From positions 4,774,001-4,838,000 of the forward strand of contig NZ_JAUSZX010000001.1 of assembly GCF_030818015.1 (NCBI RefSeq): a stretch of 64,000 bases of DNA. The letters run 5' to 3'. The first letter of the stretch is position 1. Every line of letters begins with the position of its first letter. Position numbers and translations under genes: made by a program. The notes under the pieces were generated by a model. That model did not search any database and was not told the origin of the DNA. It worked only from the letters and a program-made list of their open reading frames with translations. The DNA is from Arthrobacter globiformis. Lineage in GTDB: Bacteria > Actinomycetota > Actinomycetes > Actinomycetales > Micrococcaceae. Positions 19,851 through 28,121 of the stretch are shown here, in pieces.

Positions 19851-20903
19851 TCAGTCACAGTCCGGGCGCCAGTACCGCAGCCCGCCGCTGGTGGCGCCGT
19901 CGCCGGCGACGTCGACCACGGCGTACGGGAACGCCCGCCGGTCCGACTGGTCCGGTCCGCGACCGCGGACGTCCGAACACCACGTGCCGGTGTTGACGTA
20001 CCGGGTGGGGCATGCCTCCAGCGTCGACTCGAGGGCACGGTGGGTGTGGCCCGAGATGTACCAGGCCACCCCGGAACCGTGCGCTTCCAGGGTACGTGCG
20101 AACCGGCCCGCTGCAGCAGGAGCCTCCTCGCCGGTTACTCTGCGCCCGGCGGCCGCTAGCAACATGCGAGTCGCCGCGACCGGGAGCGCCGACACCGTCC
20201 GGAACCGGGACAGGCGCGCCAGGTCCCGAACGGCCACTCCGTCGAGCGAGAGCCGCAGGGACTCGGCCTGCAACAGCTCGTCGTATGCGAGCTTCCGGAC
20301 GCGGCGTTCCGCCCGCTCGGACGCCAGGCAGGCCCGGGCAACGGCCCCGGCACGGCTCAGGCGCGACCGCGACGGGTGGGCGTTCCAGGCGGCGAGCGGT
20401 GGTAGGTCCAGCTCGTCGGTGCCGTTGACCGCCGTGCGGAGCACCTCGGGCATCCGATGCAGCGCATGGTGCTGGTGCCCATGCTCGGCCACGAGCACGT
20501 GGGGCACGTGCAGGAACCACGGGTACACCCGGACCAGTGTCGGCTCGACGGGTGACAGCAGTGCCGACAGGCGGGCGGCAACCGCGGGCCGGGCCAGCTC
20601 CACGTCGTGGTTGCCGGACACGAAGTGCAGCTGCACGCCGCGCGCCGCACATGCCTCCAGCGCCCGGAACGTGTCTGGGTGGTGGGCGAGGATGGACTCG
20701 AGCCGGGCCAGGCTCTCGTCCTCGGCGAACCCGACCAGTTCGAACGTGTCACCGACGAAGGCGACGTGCAGCTGCGGACCGGAGGTTGCGAGCACCTCAC
20801 GGCGAAGGAATTCGGGCAGCACTCTGCCGGGGCACCGGGGGTCGTCGTCCGACGCGCCCAGGTGGAGGTCGCTGAGGAGCCACCACCGCGCCGCGCGGCT
20901 CAC
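19851..20903 (-). CDS. Calcineurin-like metallophosphoesterase
   Basis: A 350-aa cytosolic protein with all family metal motifs in order: SDLHLG (start), GDTFELV, GNHDVEL, an EHGHQHH segment and a late GHTHRALE. The layout recalls UDP-diacylglucosamine hydrolase-type enzymes (LpxH-like), but the substrate is unknown. The GTG start at 20903 places DLHLG near residue 10; the open frame further left only covers the end of the flippase gene. It is the last gene of the minus-strand operon and is linked to the flippase by an 11-codon open frame that overlaps both. Confidence 0.75.
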   Translation of the reverse strand: MSRAARWWLLSDLHLGASDDDPRCPGRVLPEFLRREVLATSGPQLHVAFVGDTFELVGFAEDESLARLESILAHHPDTFRALEACAARGVQLHFVSGNHDVELARPAVAARLSALLSPVEPTLVRVYPWFLHVPHVLVAEHGHQHHALHRMPEVLRTAVNGTDELDLPPLAAWNAHPSRSRLSRAGAVARACLASERAERRVRKLAYDELLQAESLRLSLDGVAVRDLARLSRFRTVSALPVAATRMLLAAAGRRVTGEEAPAAAGRFARTLEAHGSGVAWYISGHTHRALESTLEACPTRYVNTGTWCSDVRGRGPDQSDRRAFPYAVVDVAGDGATSGGLRYWRPDCD

Positions 20904-20931
20904 GCGAGAAGTCCCAGCACGCGTGGAAGAA

Positions 20932-22218
20932 TCATCGCGCGTCCCGCGTGACGCGCCGTAGGACGGCGACCAGCCGGAGGCCGACCGCCGCGGCTCCGGT
21001 GGAGAGCACCACCAGCCATGCAAGGGCCATGGCGCTGGCGCCCCTGTCGGCGGCCGACAGCGCTGCGGCGCACAGGGCGATTCCGAGCGTCAGGCCGACC
21101 ACGATCGCCTCCGCGTAGCGACCGCGGGCCCGGCACACGGCGTTGTAAGCCTGCAGCACCGCGTACCCCACCAGTCCGGCCGCCAACCACCGCAGAGCGT
21201 CGGCGGACGAGTCGGCGTACCGCTCCCCCAGCAGGCTGAGCAGCGGGTGGGCGAAGAGTGCGAGGACGGCGGCAGCCAAACCCCCTACAGCGAGCGACCA
21301 ACGGAGACTCGCCCAGGTGGTCGACACCAGGCGGTCCGGGTCGCGGACACCCTCGGAGAACTGGACGATGCCCATCAGCATCGGAGCGGTGTAGGCGGCC
21401 CAGGCCATCATCCATGCGGGATACCAGTAAGCAGCGGCCTCCGGAGCCACCATGTGCGCAAGCAGGAGCGGCAGCACCAGCCCGGGGGCTCGCTCAGTGA
21501 GCGTGAGGAGCTGGTGTGGAATGCCCAGCGCCAGCAGTGGACGCCCGCGGCGCACCGAACGCAAGGACGGTCGCGGCCGGTAGCCGACCAGTCTTCGCAG
21601 CTGGACCGCTCCGACGACGCACGCCACGGCTGTCCCGAGGGCCCAGCAGGCCATCAGCACGTCGGCGGAGGCGCCGTGCGCCTGCCAGGCCACGAGCGCC
21701 ACAGCCCCTAGGGAAACGACGCCCCCCAACGTGTACCTCAAGGTCGCGCTCGCACCGCGTCCCAACGCCACGAGCGCCTGGTCCAGCACGATGACCAAGG
21801 TGCCGGTGACCGCAGCCAGAATGAACGTGAGCCAGAAAAGAATCGACACCGAGGCCGTGTCGGGCGTCACGGACGACTGCAGCACGAGGTAACCGAGGGC
21901 TAGCCCGGTGCCGGCTACCCCCACGATGGCGAACGCCGCGTCGAGCACCCGTGCGGGCGGTTCCCCTCGCCCCACTGCGACGATCACGGCCGACCCGGCG
22001 CCCAGCACCGCGAGCTGCGTGCAGATCATCACCGCCGAGACCGCTGCAGTGGTGAGCCCGACCTCACGGTCGGACGTCGCGCGCGCGGCCACGATCCAAA
22101 AGGCGAAACCCGCGCCCGTCTGGGCGGCCTTGCCCGCGATGAGGCCGAGGGAGCTGCGCAGGGCGGAGTGCCGGACGGTCGAAGCGTCCGTGACAGCGGT
22201 CCCCCGACCAGCCCTCAC
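20932..22218 (-). CDS. Wzx-like flippase (polysaccharide export)
   Basis: A 428-aa polytopic protein with about 12 helices, starting GTG at 22218 in a GTGA overlap with the stop of the upstream GT2. Landmarks shared with the paralogue at 15480-17075 are RAPGLVLPLLLA (vs RAPGYLLPLIVA), YWYPAWMMAWA (vs SWYMVWMMASA) and YNAVCRARGRYAEA (vs YFGVCRAQGRLAEA). It would move a lipid-linked saccharide across the membrane. The first ~12 residues are polar and variable, so the exact start could be a few codons later. Confidence 0.8.
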   Translation of the reverse strand: MRAGRGTAVTDASTVRHSALRSSLGLIAGKAAQTGAGFAFWIVAARATSDREVGLTTAAVSAVMICTQLAVLGAGSAVIVAVGRGEPPARVLDAAFAIVGVAGTGLALGYLVLQSSVTPDTASVSILFWLTFILAAVTGTLVIVLDQALVALGRGASATLRYTLGGVVSLGAVALVAWQAHGASADVLMACWALGTAVACVVGAVQLRRLVGYRPRPSLRSVRRGRPLLALGIPHQLLTLTERAPGLVLPLLLAHMVAPEAAAYWYPAWMMAWAAYTAPMLMGIVQFSEGVRDPDRLVSTTWASLRWSLAVGGLAAAVLALFAHPLLSLLGERYADSSADALRWLAAGLVGYAVLQAYNAVCRARGRYAEAIVVGLTLGIALCAAALSAADRGASAMALAWLVVLSTGAAAVGLRLVAVLRRVTRDAR

Positions 22219-23027
22219 GACGCGAGACCCCTCGCCAGGCCCGCGTAGTTGTACCAGCAGAAGGCGACGTAGTAGCGCAGCCATCGGGGCTGGCCTGCGG
22301 CAAGGCTCAAGGCGCTGCCCCGGACTGCCGCGGCGGCGGGCAGCAGCGCCAACCTCGCACCGCGCCAGCCGTGTTTGCGGATCATCCGTCCCAGTCCCGT
22401 TCCGTCCATGAGGAACTGGTCGAGCGCGAAGTCGAAGTCGTCTGCGGCGAAACGATGTTCGACAACGACCCGGCGTGACACCGCCGTTCGCATCCCTGAC
22501 TCCCGCATTCGCCAACGCAACTCGATGTCCTCACCCGACTTGAACGAGTCGTCGAAACCCAAGCCCAGCATCAGGTCCCGATCGACGAGCGTCGCCACGA
22601 GCCCGAACCAGTTGCGGCTGCGGCCGGTGCGATGGTGATGTGCCAGCGCCTGTCCCCAGTAGCCCGGTCCCCCGACACTCTCCAGGCCAGCCTGAAGTGC
22701 GTCGTAACCGTCCTCGACCAGCTCCGTTAGCAAGTCGGCGACTCCATGGGGCCCGAACACGACGTCGGAGTCGACCAGCAGGACCCATCGGGTGCTGCTG
22801 CTCTGCACACCGAGCGTCCGAGCCCATGGAAGGCCGCGGCCCTCGTCACTCAGGATCCGGGCACCGGCCTCACGGGCGATGCTGACGGTACGGTCGGTGG
22901 AGCATCCGTCCACCACGATGATCTCGGCGACACCGGACTGGCGCAAGGCCTCCAGGCAGCGCGGGAGCATTTGCTCCGCGTTGCGGGCCGGAACGACCGC
23001 GGTGACTTCGGCTGGGCTATGACTCAC
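22215..23027 (-). CDS. Family 2 glycosyltransferase
   Basis: A 270-aa GT2 enzyme: VTAVVPARNAEQMLP at the N-terminus, IVVDGCSTDRT, GRGLPWARTLG, the metal site LVDSDVVFG, SGEDIELRWRM as the acceptor/base region, and a hydrophobic C-terminal segment. The GTG start at 23027 lies 13 bp after the stop of the HprK-like gene; GAGGGGTGGGG in that gap can serve as ribosome site. This intact gene is the counterpart of the degraded N-terminal part of the plus-strand flippase gene. Confidence 0.85.
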   Translation of the reverse strand: MSHSPAEVTAVVPARNAEQMLPRCLEALRQSGVAEIIVVDGCSTDRTVSIAREAGARILSDEGRGLPWARTLGVQSSSTRWVLLVDSDVVFGPHGVADLLTELVEDGYDALQAGLESVGGPGYWGQALAHHHRTGRSRNWFGLVATLVDRDLMLGLGFDDSFKSGEDIELRWRMRESGMRTAVSRRVVVEHRFAADDFDFALDQFLMDGTGLGRMIRKHGWRGARLALLPAAAAVRGSALSLAAGQPRWLRYYVAFCWYNYAGLARGLAS

Positions 23028-23040
23028 TGTGCCCCACCCC

Positions 23041-24132
23041 TCAGGCCTGCTCGTCGAGAACCGACGGCAGCAGCTCCTCGAGATACCGGACGATGTCGTC
23101 CGACGCCTCGTCCGCCGAGTATGCGGAGGGCACCTGCAGCAGGTGGCAGGGCCGGCCATCGAGGGCCTTGCTCAGCACGAGCCCCTTCGCCGCGAAGTGC
23201 TCGCGCCATGGGACGACGGACGTGGCCGCCAGGCCGGTCACGACCCGCTGTGAGAAGCCCGCCATCTCGATGTGGAAGTTGCCGAGCATGCGGTCGACCA
23301 TCCAATCGCTCGTCCGCTCGACGATCCGGGACCGTGAGCCCTCGAACCGCTCGACGTAGATGGCGGCCGCGAGGGGTGCCGAGGTGGTCACTTCCCGCCC
23401 CGGGAACGCGGTCCCCGCCTCCACCATGCGGTGCTCCGGCGACCATCGCCGGGAGAAGTCAGCGAGGCGCGGATAACGGATGACGTAAGGGTGCACCAGT
23501 GTGGTGAGACGGCCGACGCTCTTTGAGAGCCGTGGCGGGATGAGGGGCTTCCGGACACCTTCGAACAGGTGCGGGTAGATGGCCCGGTGGTGCGGCTTGA
23601 TGAACATCGGCTTCGCGTAGCCGAGCAGCGTGGCGTCTTCGGCGAGGAAAGCCCAGTCGTCGCCCATGAACGACCACCCCTCGCGCCGCATCAGCTTCGC
23701 GACGGTGCTCGTCTTGCCGGTCCCTCCGGCGGCGGGAAGCGCGATCGCGTGACCGCGGTAGGCCATCGTTGCCGCGTGGATCATACCGGCACCTCGACCG
23801 ACCATGGCGGCATCGAGAACAGGAACCACGGAGGTCAACAGCTCGCCCGGCCCGTGAATGCGCCACTGCTCTGCATCCCTCACGACCTGGACCCGATCGG
23901 CTTGGAACCGCACGCTGTTTCCCGTGTACGCGAGCTCGTGCTCGACCAAACCAGCATCCGGCATCGGCTCCAGCCGGTCATCGACGATGATGTTGGCCGG
24001 GCGTTCGGTGTCGGTGGCGAAACACGCCAGCATGCTCTGGAGCTGGCGCGCTGCCGGCGCCGTTGCGTCGACGCGGATCGTGACGCGGCCGTGGATGTCG
24101 AAGTGCAGTGCCTTGGTCTGCAAGGTGCGCAT
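23041..24132 (-). CDS. HprK-like P-loop protein, copy 2
   Basis: A 363-aa paralogue of the protein at 14378-15478. Walker A GGTGKTST near residues 134-141, GDDWAFL, GYAKPMFIKPHH, RRWSPEHRMV, and an ERTSDWMVDRMLGNFH stretch (vs SREWMTSRIVGNFH). The N-terminal ~130 residues share ADRVQV and the RGAGMIHAA/QNAAMIHAA segment. An HPr-kinase-like phosphotransfer or ATP-dependent regulatory role is inferred only. It heads the HprK-like/GT2/flippase module of the minus-strand operon, 80 bp downstream of the secreted-protein gene. Confidence 0.7.
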   Translation of the reverse strand: MRTLQTKALHFDIHGRVTIRVDATAPAARQLQSMLACFATDTERPANIIVDDRLEPMPDAGLVEHELAYTGNSVRFQADRVQVVRDAEQWRIHGPGELLTSVVPVLDAAMVGRGAGMIHAATMAYRGHAIALPAAGGTGKTSTVAKLMRREGWSFMGDDWAFLAEDATLLGYAKPMFIKPHHRAIYPHLFEGVRKPLIPPRLSKSVGRLTTLVHPYVIRYPRLADFSRRWSPEHRMVEAGTAFPGREVTTSAPLAAAIYVERFEGSRSRIVERTSDWMVDRMLGNFHIEMAGFSQRVVTGLAATSVVPWREHFAAKGLVLSKALDGRPCHLLQVPSAYSADEASDDIVRYLEELLPSVLDEQA

Positions 24133-24212
24133 GGTCGTCCCTGTCTGGGTGGTGTCGGTCGGATGGTGTTGCTGGTGTGGACGGTGTCGGCAGTGCGGAC
24201 ACCGTCCACCTA

Positions 24213-26396
24213 CTACTTCAGGGTGAGCACCAGCTTGGGTGCGAGCGTGCTGCCGGTCTCCTTGGAGTTAAGGTCCAGGCCGTCGCTGCTGCTGGAGTCC
24301 ATGCCAAGAGAGAGCTGTTGGCCAAGCTCACCGGCGAGGCCGGTAACCGTCAGCGGAACGCTGTAGCCGGTGTTCGTCGCTGTCGGGCCGAGCGTGCCGA
24401 TAGCGGTGGTGCCCATCGCCGGACGGTTGTTGAACGTAATCCCGGTTTCGGTCCAGCCGTCATTAGTGACCAGTTTGACGTTCTGCTTGCCCGTGGACCC
24501 ACTCCCGGCGCTGCGCAGCTGCAAGGTCGCGCTCTCCAGCGTCCTGCCCGCATAGGGCGACAGGTCGAACTTCAAGTACGTGGCCTCCACCGGGCTGTTG
24601 TCCACACCCAGCAGGGTACTGGTGCCAAAGTTCGTGCCCGGCGTCGCGCCCGTCACGTAGCTGTCAGCGGTCGCCGTGAGGGTGACGGTCTGGGACGTCG
24701 TACCGCCGCCCGCGACAGCCGTGGTGAACTGCCAGGTCTTGTCCGCCGCCATCGCGTTACCGGCAGCATCCTTCACCCCAATAGAGGTGCCCCTGATCGT
24801 CGCCGTGTACGTCGTACCCGGCGTCAGATCCGCAGTCGGGTTCAGTGTCGCAACCCCGCCCGCATAGCTCACTGCGGCGCCCACCGTCGCCCCTGCTGGG
24901 TTCTTCAGCGTGAATGTGGTGGAATTAATTGTCGACGCAGTCATCGTCTCCGAGAACGTTCCCGTTACATCCGCCGCCACCGCCACACCGGTCGCACCTG
25001 GAGCCGGGGACGTAGCCGTCACCGTCGGAGCCGTGGTGTCAGTACCCCCACCGCCGCCGGTGGAGTCGTAGTAGTGCCAGTACCGGCTTGTGGCGTTCAC
25101 ATCGGCGAGCACCAGGAGGCCGCTGTTGGCCGTGCCTCCCGCCGTACTGTTGAGGTTCTGCTTCGTCGACGTTACGTTGTGCACATACTGGTCGGCGTCC
25201 ACAATGCGGGCCGTCTTCGTGGTGGTGAAGTTGATAGTGTCCAGCGACGTGGACTTTTCGTAAACCGCACCGCCCGAGCTGGTGCAGACACCGGCGTTCG
25301 TCGTGCCACTCGGCTTCGGATAGGTAGCGAAGGTACGCAGCTTCTGCGCAAACTCGTCGATCATGACGATCACCCGGTTCGGGCACTCCGACACGGTCGC
25401 GATCGTGTGCGCCGACCATGTTGATGTCGTGTTATTCAATACCAACAGCTGGATCAGCGGCAGGGACGCCGACGTGTTCGAAGTTTTAGTTGCGGCGAAG
25501 ACCCGGCCACCCGTGGAGTCAAGCCATTTCAGGTTCATGTGGTCATCACCGCTGCGCAGCCCCTTCACCGCCGCCACAGGAGTGGACCAGGTGGAGTTCG
25601 AGGCCCCATCGACGTGGAAGCTCCAGTACATGCCGTCGGTGGCGTCACCGAGCTGCCGGCTCCACATCACACCCATCTTGCCGTTGCCGGCTCCGCCGAA
25701 GGCGATCACAGCCGACGTGTCGTCCACAGACACGTTGCTCAACGACGCAGGATGCGCGAACGGCGTTCCCCACGTCGTGCCATCGGTGCCGGTGACGTTC
25801 AGAAAGATCCGGTTCCCCTGCTGCCAGGTGGCCCATACCCGACCAGTCGAGTCCTTGTCGATGGACATGGTCTCAACCTTGTTGTTGTGGATTCTTGCAG
25901 AGCCCAGCAGCGAGTACGTCTTCGTACTTGAGTTGTAGCTGTAACGCCGCATTGTTGACGGGAAGTTCGGCTCAAACGGCAGGCCGTCATTGACGAACCG
26001 ATAGCTCGCCACAAACAAGGTCTTCCCGTCCCACAACACGTCATGATGAGTGTTCGCCTGCGTCTCCGTCGCCACACCCGTATTGACCCACGAGCTCGTC
26101 GCGGCGTTGAACCGGAAGATGTGGAAATCCGAGCTGGCAGTGTCCCACAGGTTCCCCCACCAGATCCCGTCGTTGAACCACAATGCATTCGTCTGCCGCT
26201 TCGTACCCGTGGGCGTCCCCGTCCCCGAATGCGAGAAATCCTCAACCCCAACATCACCCGCAGCAGCCACCGCCGTAGCCGGCACCACCAGGGCACTCAG
26301 CGCAAGCAGCAGCGCTGCCAGCAGGGCATGTACAAGCAGGGAAGTCCTGTGACCTCTACCACGCCCGCCCATGTGAAAAAATGCATCGTTCAGCAA
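24213..26396 (-). CDS. Large secreted protein: beta-propeller-like, Big_5 and DNRLRE-type domains
   Basis: A 727-aa secreted protein. The signal peptide (RTSLLVHALLAALLLALSALVV, cleavage near AVA-AAG) is followed by ~420 residues rich in Trp/Asp/Gly repeats like BNR/sialidase-type propellers. Next comes an SbsA Ig-like (Big_5) domain starting APTVTATSPAPGATGV, and a C-terminal DNRLRE-type domain with YLKFDLS and NNRPAMG. Such modules bind or decorate extracellular glycans. The TTG start at 26396 has GGGGGAG 5 nt upstream; ATG at 26372 is possible. It is expressed behind copy B of the 167-bp element. Confidence 0.7.
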   Translation of the reverse strand: MLNDAFFHMGGRGRGHRTSLLVHALLAALLLALSALVVPATAVAAAGDVGVEDFSHSGTGTPTGTKRQTNALWFNDGIWWGNLWDTASSDFHIFRFNAATSSWVNTGVATETQANTHHDVLWDGKTLFVASYRFVNDGLPFEPNFPSTMRRYSYNSSTKTYSLLGSARIHNNKVETMSIDKDSTGRVWATWQQGNRIFLNVTGTDGTTWGTPFAHPASLSNVSVDDTSAVIAFGGAGNGKMGVMWSRQLGDATDGMYWSFHVDGASNSTWSTPVAAVKGLRSGDDHMNLKWLDSTGGRVFAATKTSNTSASLPLIQLLVLNNTTSTWSAHTIATVSECPNRVIVMIDEFAQKLRTFATYPKPSGTTNAGVCTSSGGAVYEKSTSLDTINFTTTKTARIVDADQYVHNVTSTKQNLNSTAGGTANSGLLVLADVNATSRYWHYYDSTGGGGGTDTTAPTVTATSPAPGATGVAVAADVTGTFSETMTASTINSTTFTLKNPAGATVGAAVSYAGGVATLNPTADLTPGTTYTATIRGTSIGVKDAAGNAMAADKTWQFTTAVAGGGTTSQTVTLTATADSYVTGATPGTNFGTSTLLGVDNSPVEATYLKFDLSPYAGRTLESATLQLRSAGSGSTGKQNVKLVTNDGWTETGITFNNRPAMGTTAIGTLGPTATNTGYSVPLTVTGLAGELGQQLSLGMDSSSSDGLDLNSKETGSTLAPKLVLTLK

Positions 26397-26434
26397 CGTC
26401 GCTCCCCCGAGTTGAACGTCGACCTGTTTAGGGT

Positions 26435-26601
26435 TGGTCACTAGCCTCACCACTCATTGAAGTTGTTTGCCTATGCCAGTCCCGAGCAACCTTCCGGCTG
26501 GATACGAGAAATCGAAGCGCCTGCTGCTGCGGTCCTGGCAACTTGCGTGCACTCCCCCTCGGAACATGTTCGACTCAACAACTTGTAAAAAGGTTGGGAT
26601 T
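26435..26601 (-). repeat. 167-bp conserved upstream element, copy B
   Basis: This is the inverted counterpart of 12299-12465, with the same length and about 88% identity. It keeps the GAACATGTTC palindrome, the TTGCCA box, the UUCCGAG/CUCGGGA pairing, and an identical terminal segment ATGAGTGGTGAGGCTAGTG. In this copy the ATG opens a 9-codon frame (MSGEASDQP) ending TAA, upstream of the secreted-protein start. Both copies point inward into the locus. Confidence 0.85.
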
Positions 26602-26713
26602 TTCTGAACCGGCCCCTGTTGTAGGGGTTCCCAGTTATAGGGGTTAATAATCCTTGGATGGCACCGCGCCCAAACCATGCCGTGCTGCGCGGGCGCGCAC
26701 TAGACTCTCCCCC

Positions 26714-27583
26714 ATGGCCGTCTATCTCGATCCGCCGCTCTGGCCTGCCCACGAAACACTGTTTTCACACTTGATTTCGGACACCTCCCTGGCGGAGCTC
26801 CACGCCTTCGCCGCCGCGGCGGGCATCCCGGAGCGGGCCTTCGACGGCGACCACTATGACGTCCCGCAGCGCCGCTATGACGATCTCGTCGCCGCCGGCG
26901 CCATTGAAGTGGAGGCGCGGGTCCTGGTCCGGAAACTGATCGCCAGCGGGCTCCGTATCCCGGCGCGCAGCCGAACGAAGTCCCTCAAGACTCCCCTGCT
27001 TACGCGTTGGAACATGGTGATGCCAGGCCATGACGCCCTGTTCCTGGATCTGCTGGACCGCTGGAGCGAGAGCCACCGCAGGTACCACGGTTGCACCCAC
27101 CTGCTGGCCGTGCTGGAGGCCCTGGACCTGCTGGCCGAGCCCGCCCGGCCTCCCCGCACAGTGGTGCTGGCGGCCTGGTTCCACGACGCCGTCTACCGGG
27201 GAGTCGCCGGCCAGGACGAGGAGGAATCCGCCCGGCTCGCCGAGCTCAGCCTCGGCCGGGCCGGCCTCCCGGAAGCCGATGTGGAAGAAGTGGCGCGGCT
27301 GGTCCGGCTCACGTCGGATCACCGGCCGGCAGAAGGGGACGACGACGGCGCCCTCCTCTGCGACGCCGACCTGTCGGTTCTGGGCGGGGAACCGGAACCC
27401 TACGCCCGGTACGTGGCTGCCGTCCGGGAAGACTATGCACACATAGGCGACGCCGATTTCGCCGCCGGAAGGGCCGCCGTCGTCCGCCAGCTGCTGGCAC
27501 TGGACCCGCTCTTCCATACCGAGCGGGCCCGAAAGCTGTGGCTGGACGCCGCCCGGCGGAACCTGCAGGGCGAACTGGCCTGA
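26714..27583 (+). CDS. DUF4031 / HD-domain fusion protein
   Basis: A 289-aa cytosolic protein. Residues 1-95 match the DUF4031 pattern (MAVYLDPPLWP... HLISD ... DGDHYDVP). Residues ~105-285 are an HD-type metal-dependent phosphohydrolase-like domain with RYHGCTH, WFHDAVY and LLCDADLSVLG. The substrate is unknown. The start is ATG at 26714, preceded by TAGACT plus 7 nt and without a ribosome site, which suggests a leaderless mRNA. It is unrelated to the glycan locus to its left. Confidence 0.8.
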   Translation: MAVYLDPPLWPAHETLFSHLISDTSLAELHAFAAAAGIPERAFDGDHYDVPQRRYDDLVAAGAIEVEARVLVRKLIASGLRIPARSRTKSLKTPLLTRWNMVMPGHDALFLDLLDRWSESHRRYHGCTHLLAVLEALDLLAEPARPPRTVVLAAWFHDAVYRGVAGQDEEESARLAELSLGRAGLPEADVEEVARLVRLTSDHRPAEGDDDGALLCDADLSVLGGEPEPYARYVAAVREDYAHIGDADFAAGRAAVVRQLLALDPLFHTERARKLWLDAARRNLQGELA

Positions 27584-27619
27584 CCGGCGCTTCGCCTGGA
27601 CCGGCAGGCCGGCGTCGGG

Positions 27620-28021
27620 TCAGCGGTAGGCGGTGATGAACGGCCTGTCCGTGGGCACGATCTGCTTGCCCAGCGGCATCAGGGACACCGGAATCAGCTT
27701 CAGGTTGGCGATGGCCAGAGGGATGCCGATGATGGTCAGGGCCATGGCGACAGCAGTGACCACGTGCCCTATGGCGATCCAGATGCCGGCCACCAGCAGC
27801 CAGATCACGTTGCCGAGCAGCGAAAACACGCCGTTTCCGCCCGGCTTATCCACCACCATCCGCCCGAAGGGCCACAGGGTGTAGGACGCGATCCGGAAGG
27901 AGGCGATGCCCCAGGGAATGGTCACGATGAGCAGGCAGCAGATGATTCCGGCGGCGAAGTAACCGAGCGCCAGCCAGAAACCGCCGAAAACCAGCCAGAT
28001 AATGTTCAGGAGTGTCTTCAT
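27620..28021 (-). CDS. YccF-domain membrane protein
   Basis: A 133-aa membrane protein with two copies of the YccF pattern (IIWLVFGGFWLALGYFAAGI and VIWLLVAGIWIAIGHVVTAV, each followed by an IPWGIASFRI- or IGIPLAIANL-type stretch). Four membrane segments are expected. The function is not known. It converges with the DUF4031-HD gene at a gap of 36 bp. Confidence 0.85.
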   Translation of the reverse strand: MKTLLNIIWLVFGGFWLALGYFAAGIICCLLIVTIPWGIASFRIASYTLWPFGRMVVDKPGGNGVFSLLGNVIWLLVAGIWIAIGHVVTAVAMALTIIGIPLAIANLKLIPVSLMPLGKQIVPTDRPFITAYR

Positions 28022-28121
28022 CCGTCCATTGTGCCGGTAGGGGAGCTTCGTGTGCCCCGGGATCTGCCCTGATTTAACCCTTAACTTCCGCCTGGGGGCC
28101 CAACTTCAGCCTGCGGGCCCT

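Noticed and set aside
12299..26601. The 14-kb locus as a composite transposon
   Set aside because: The flanking repeats are upstream elements without transposase genes, terminal inverted repeats or target-site duplications.
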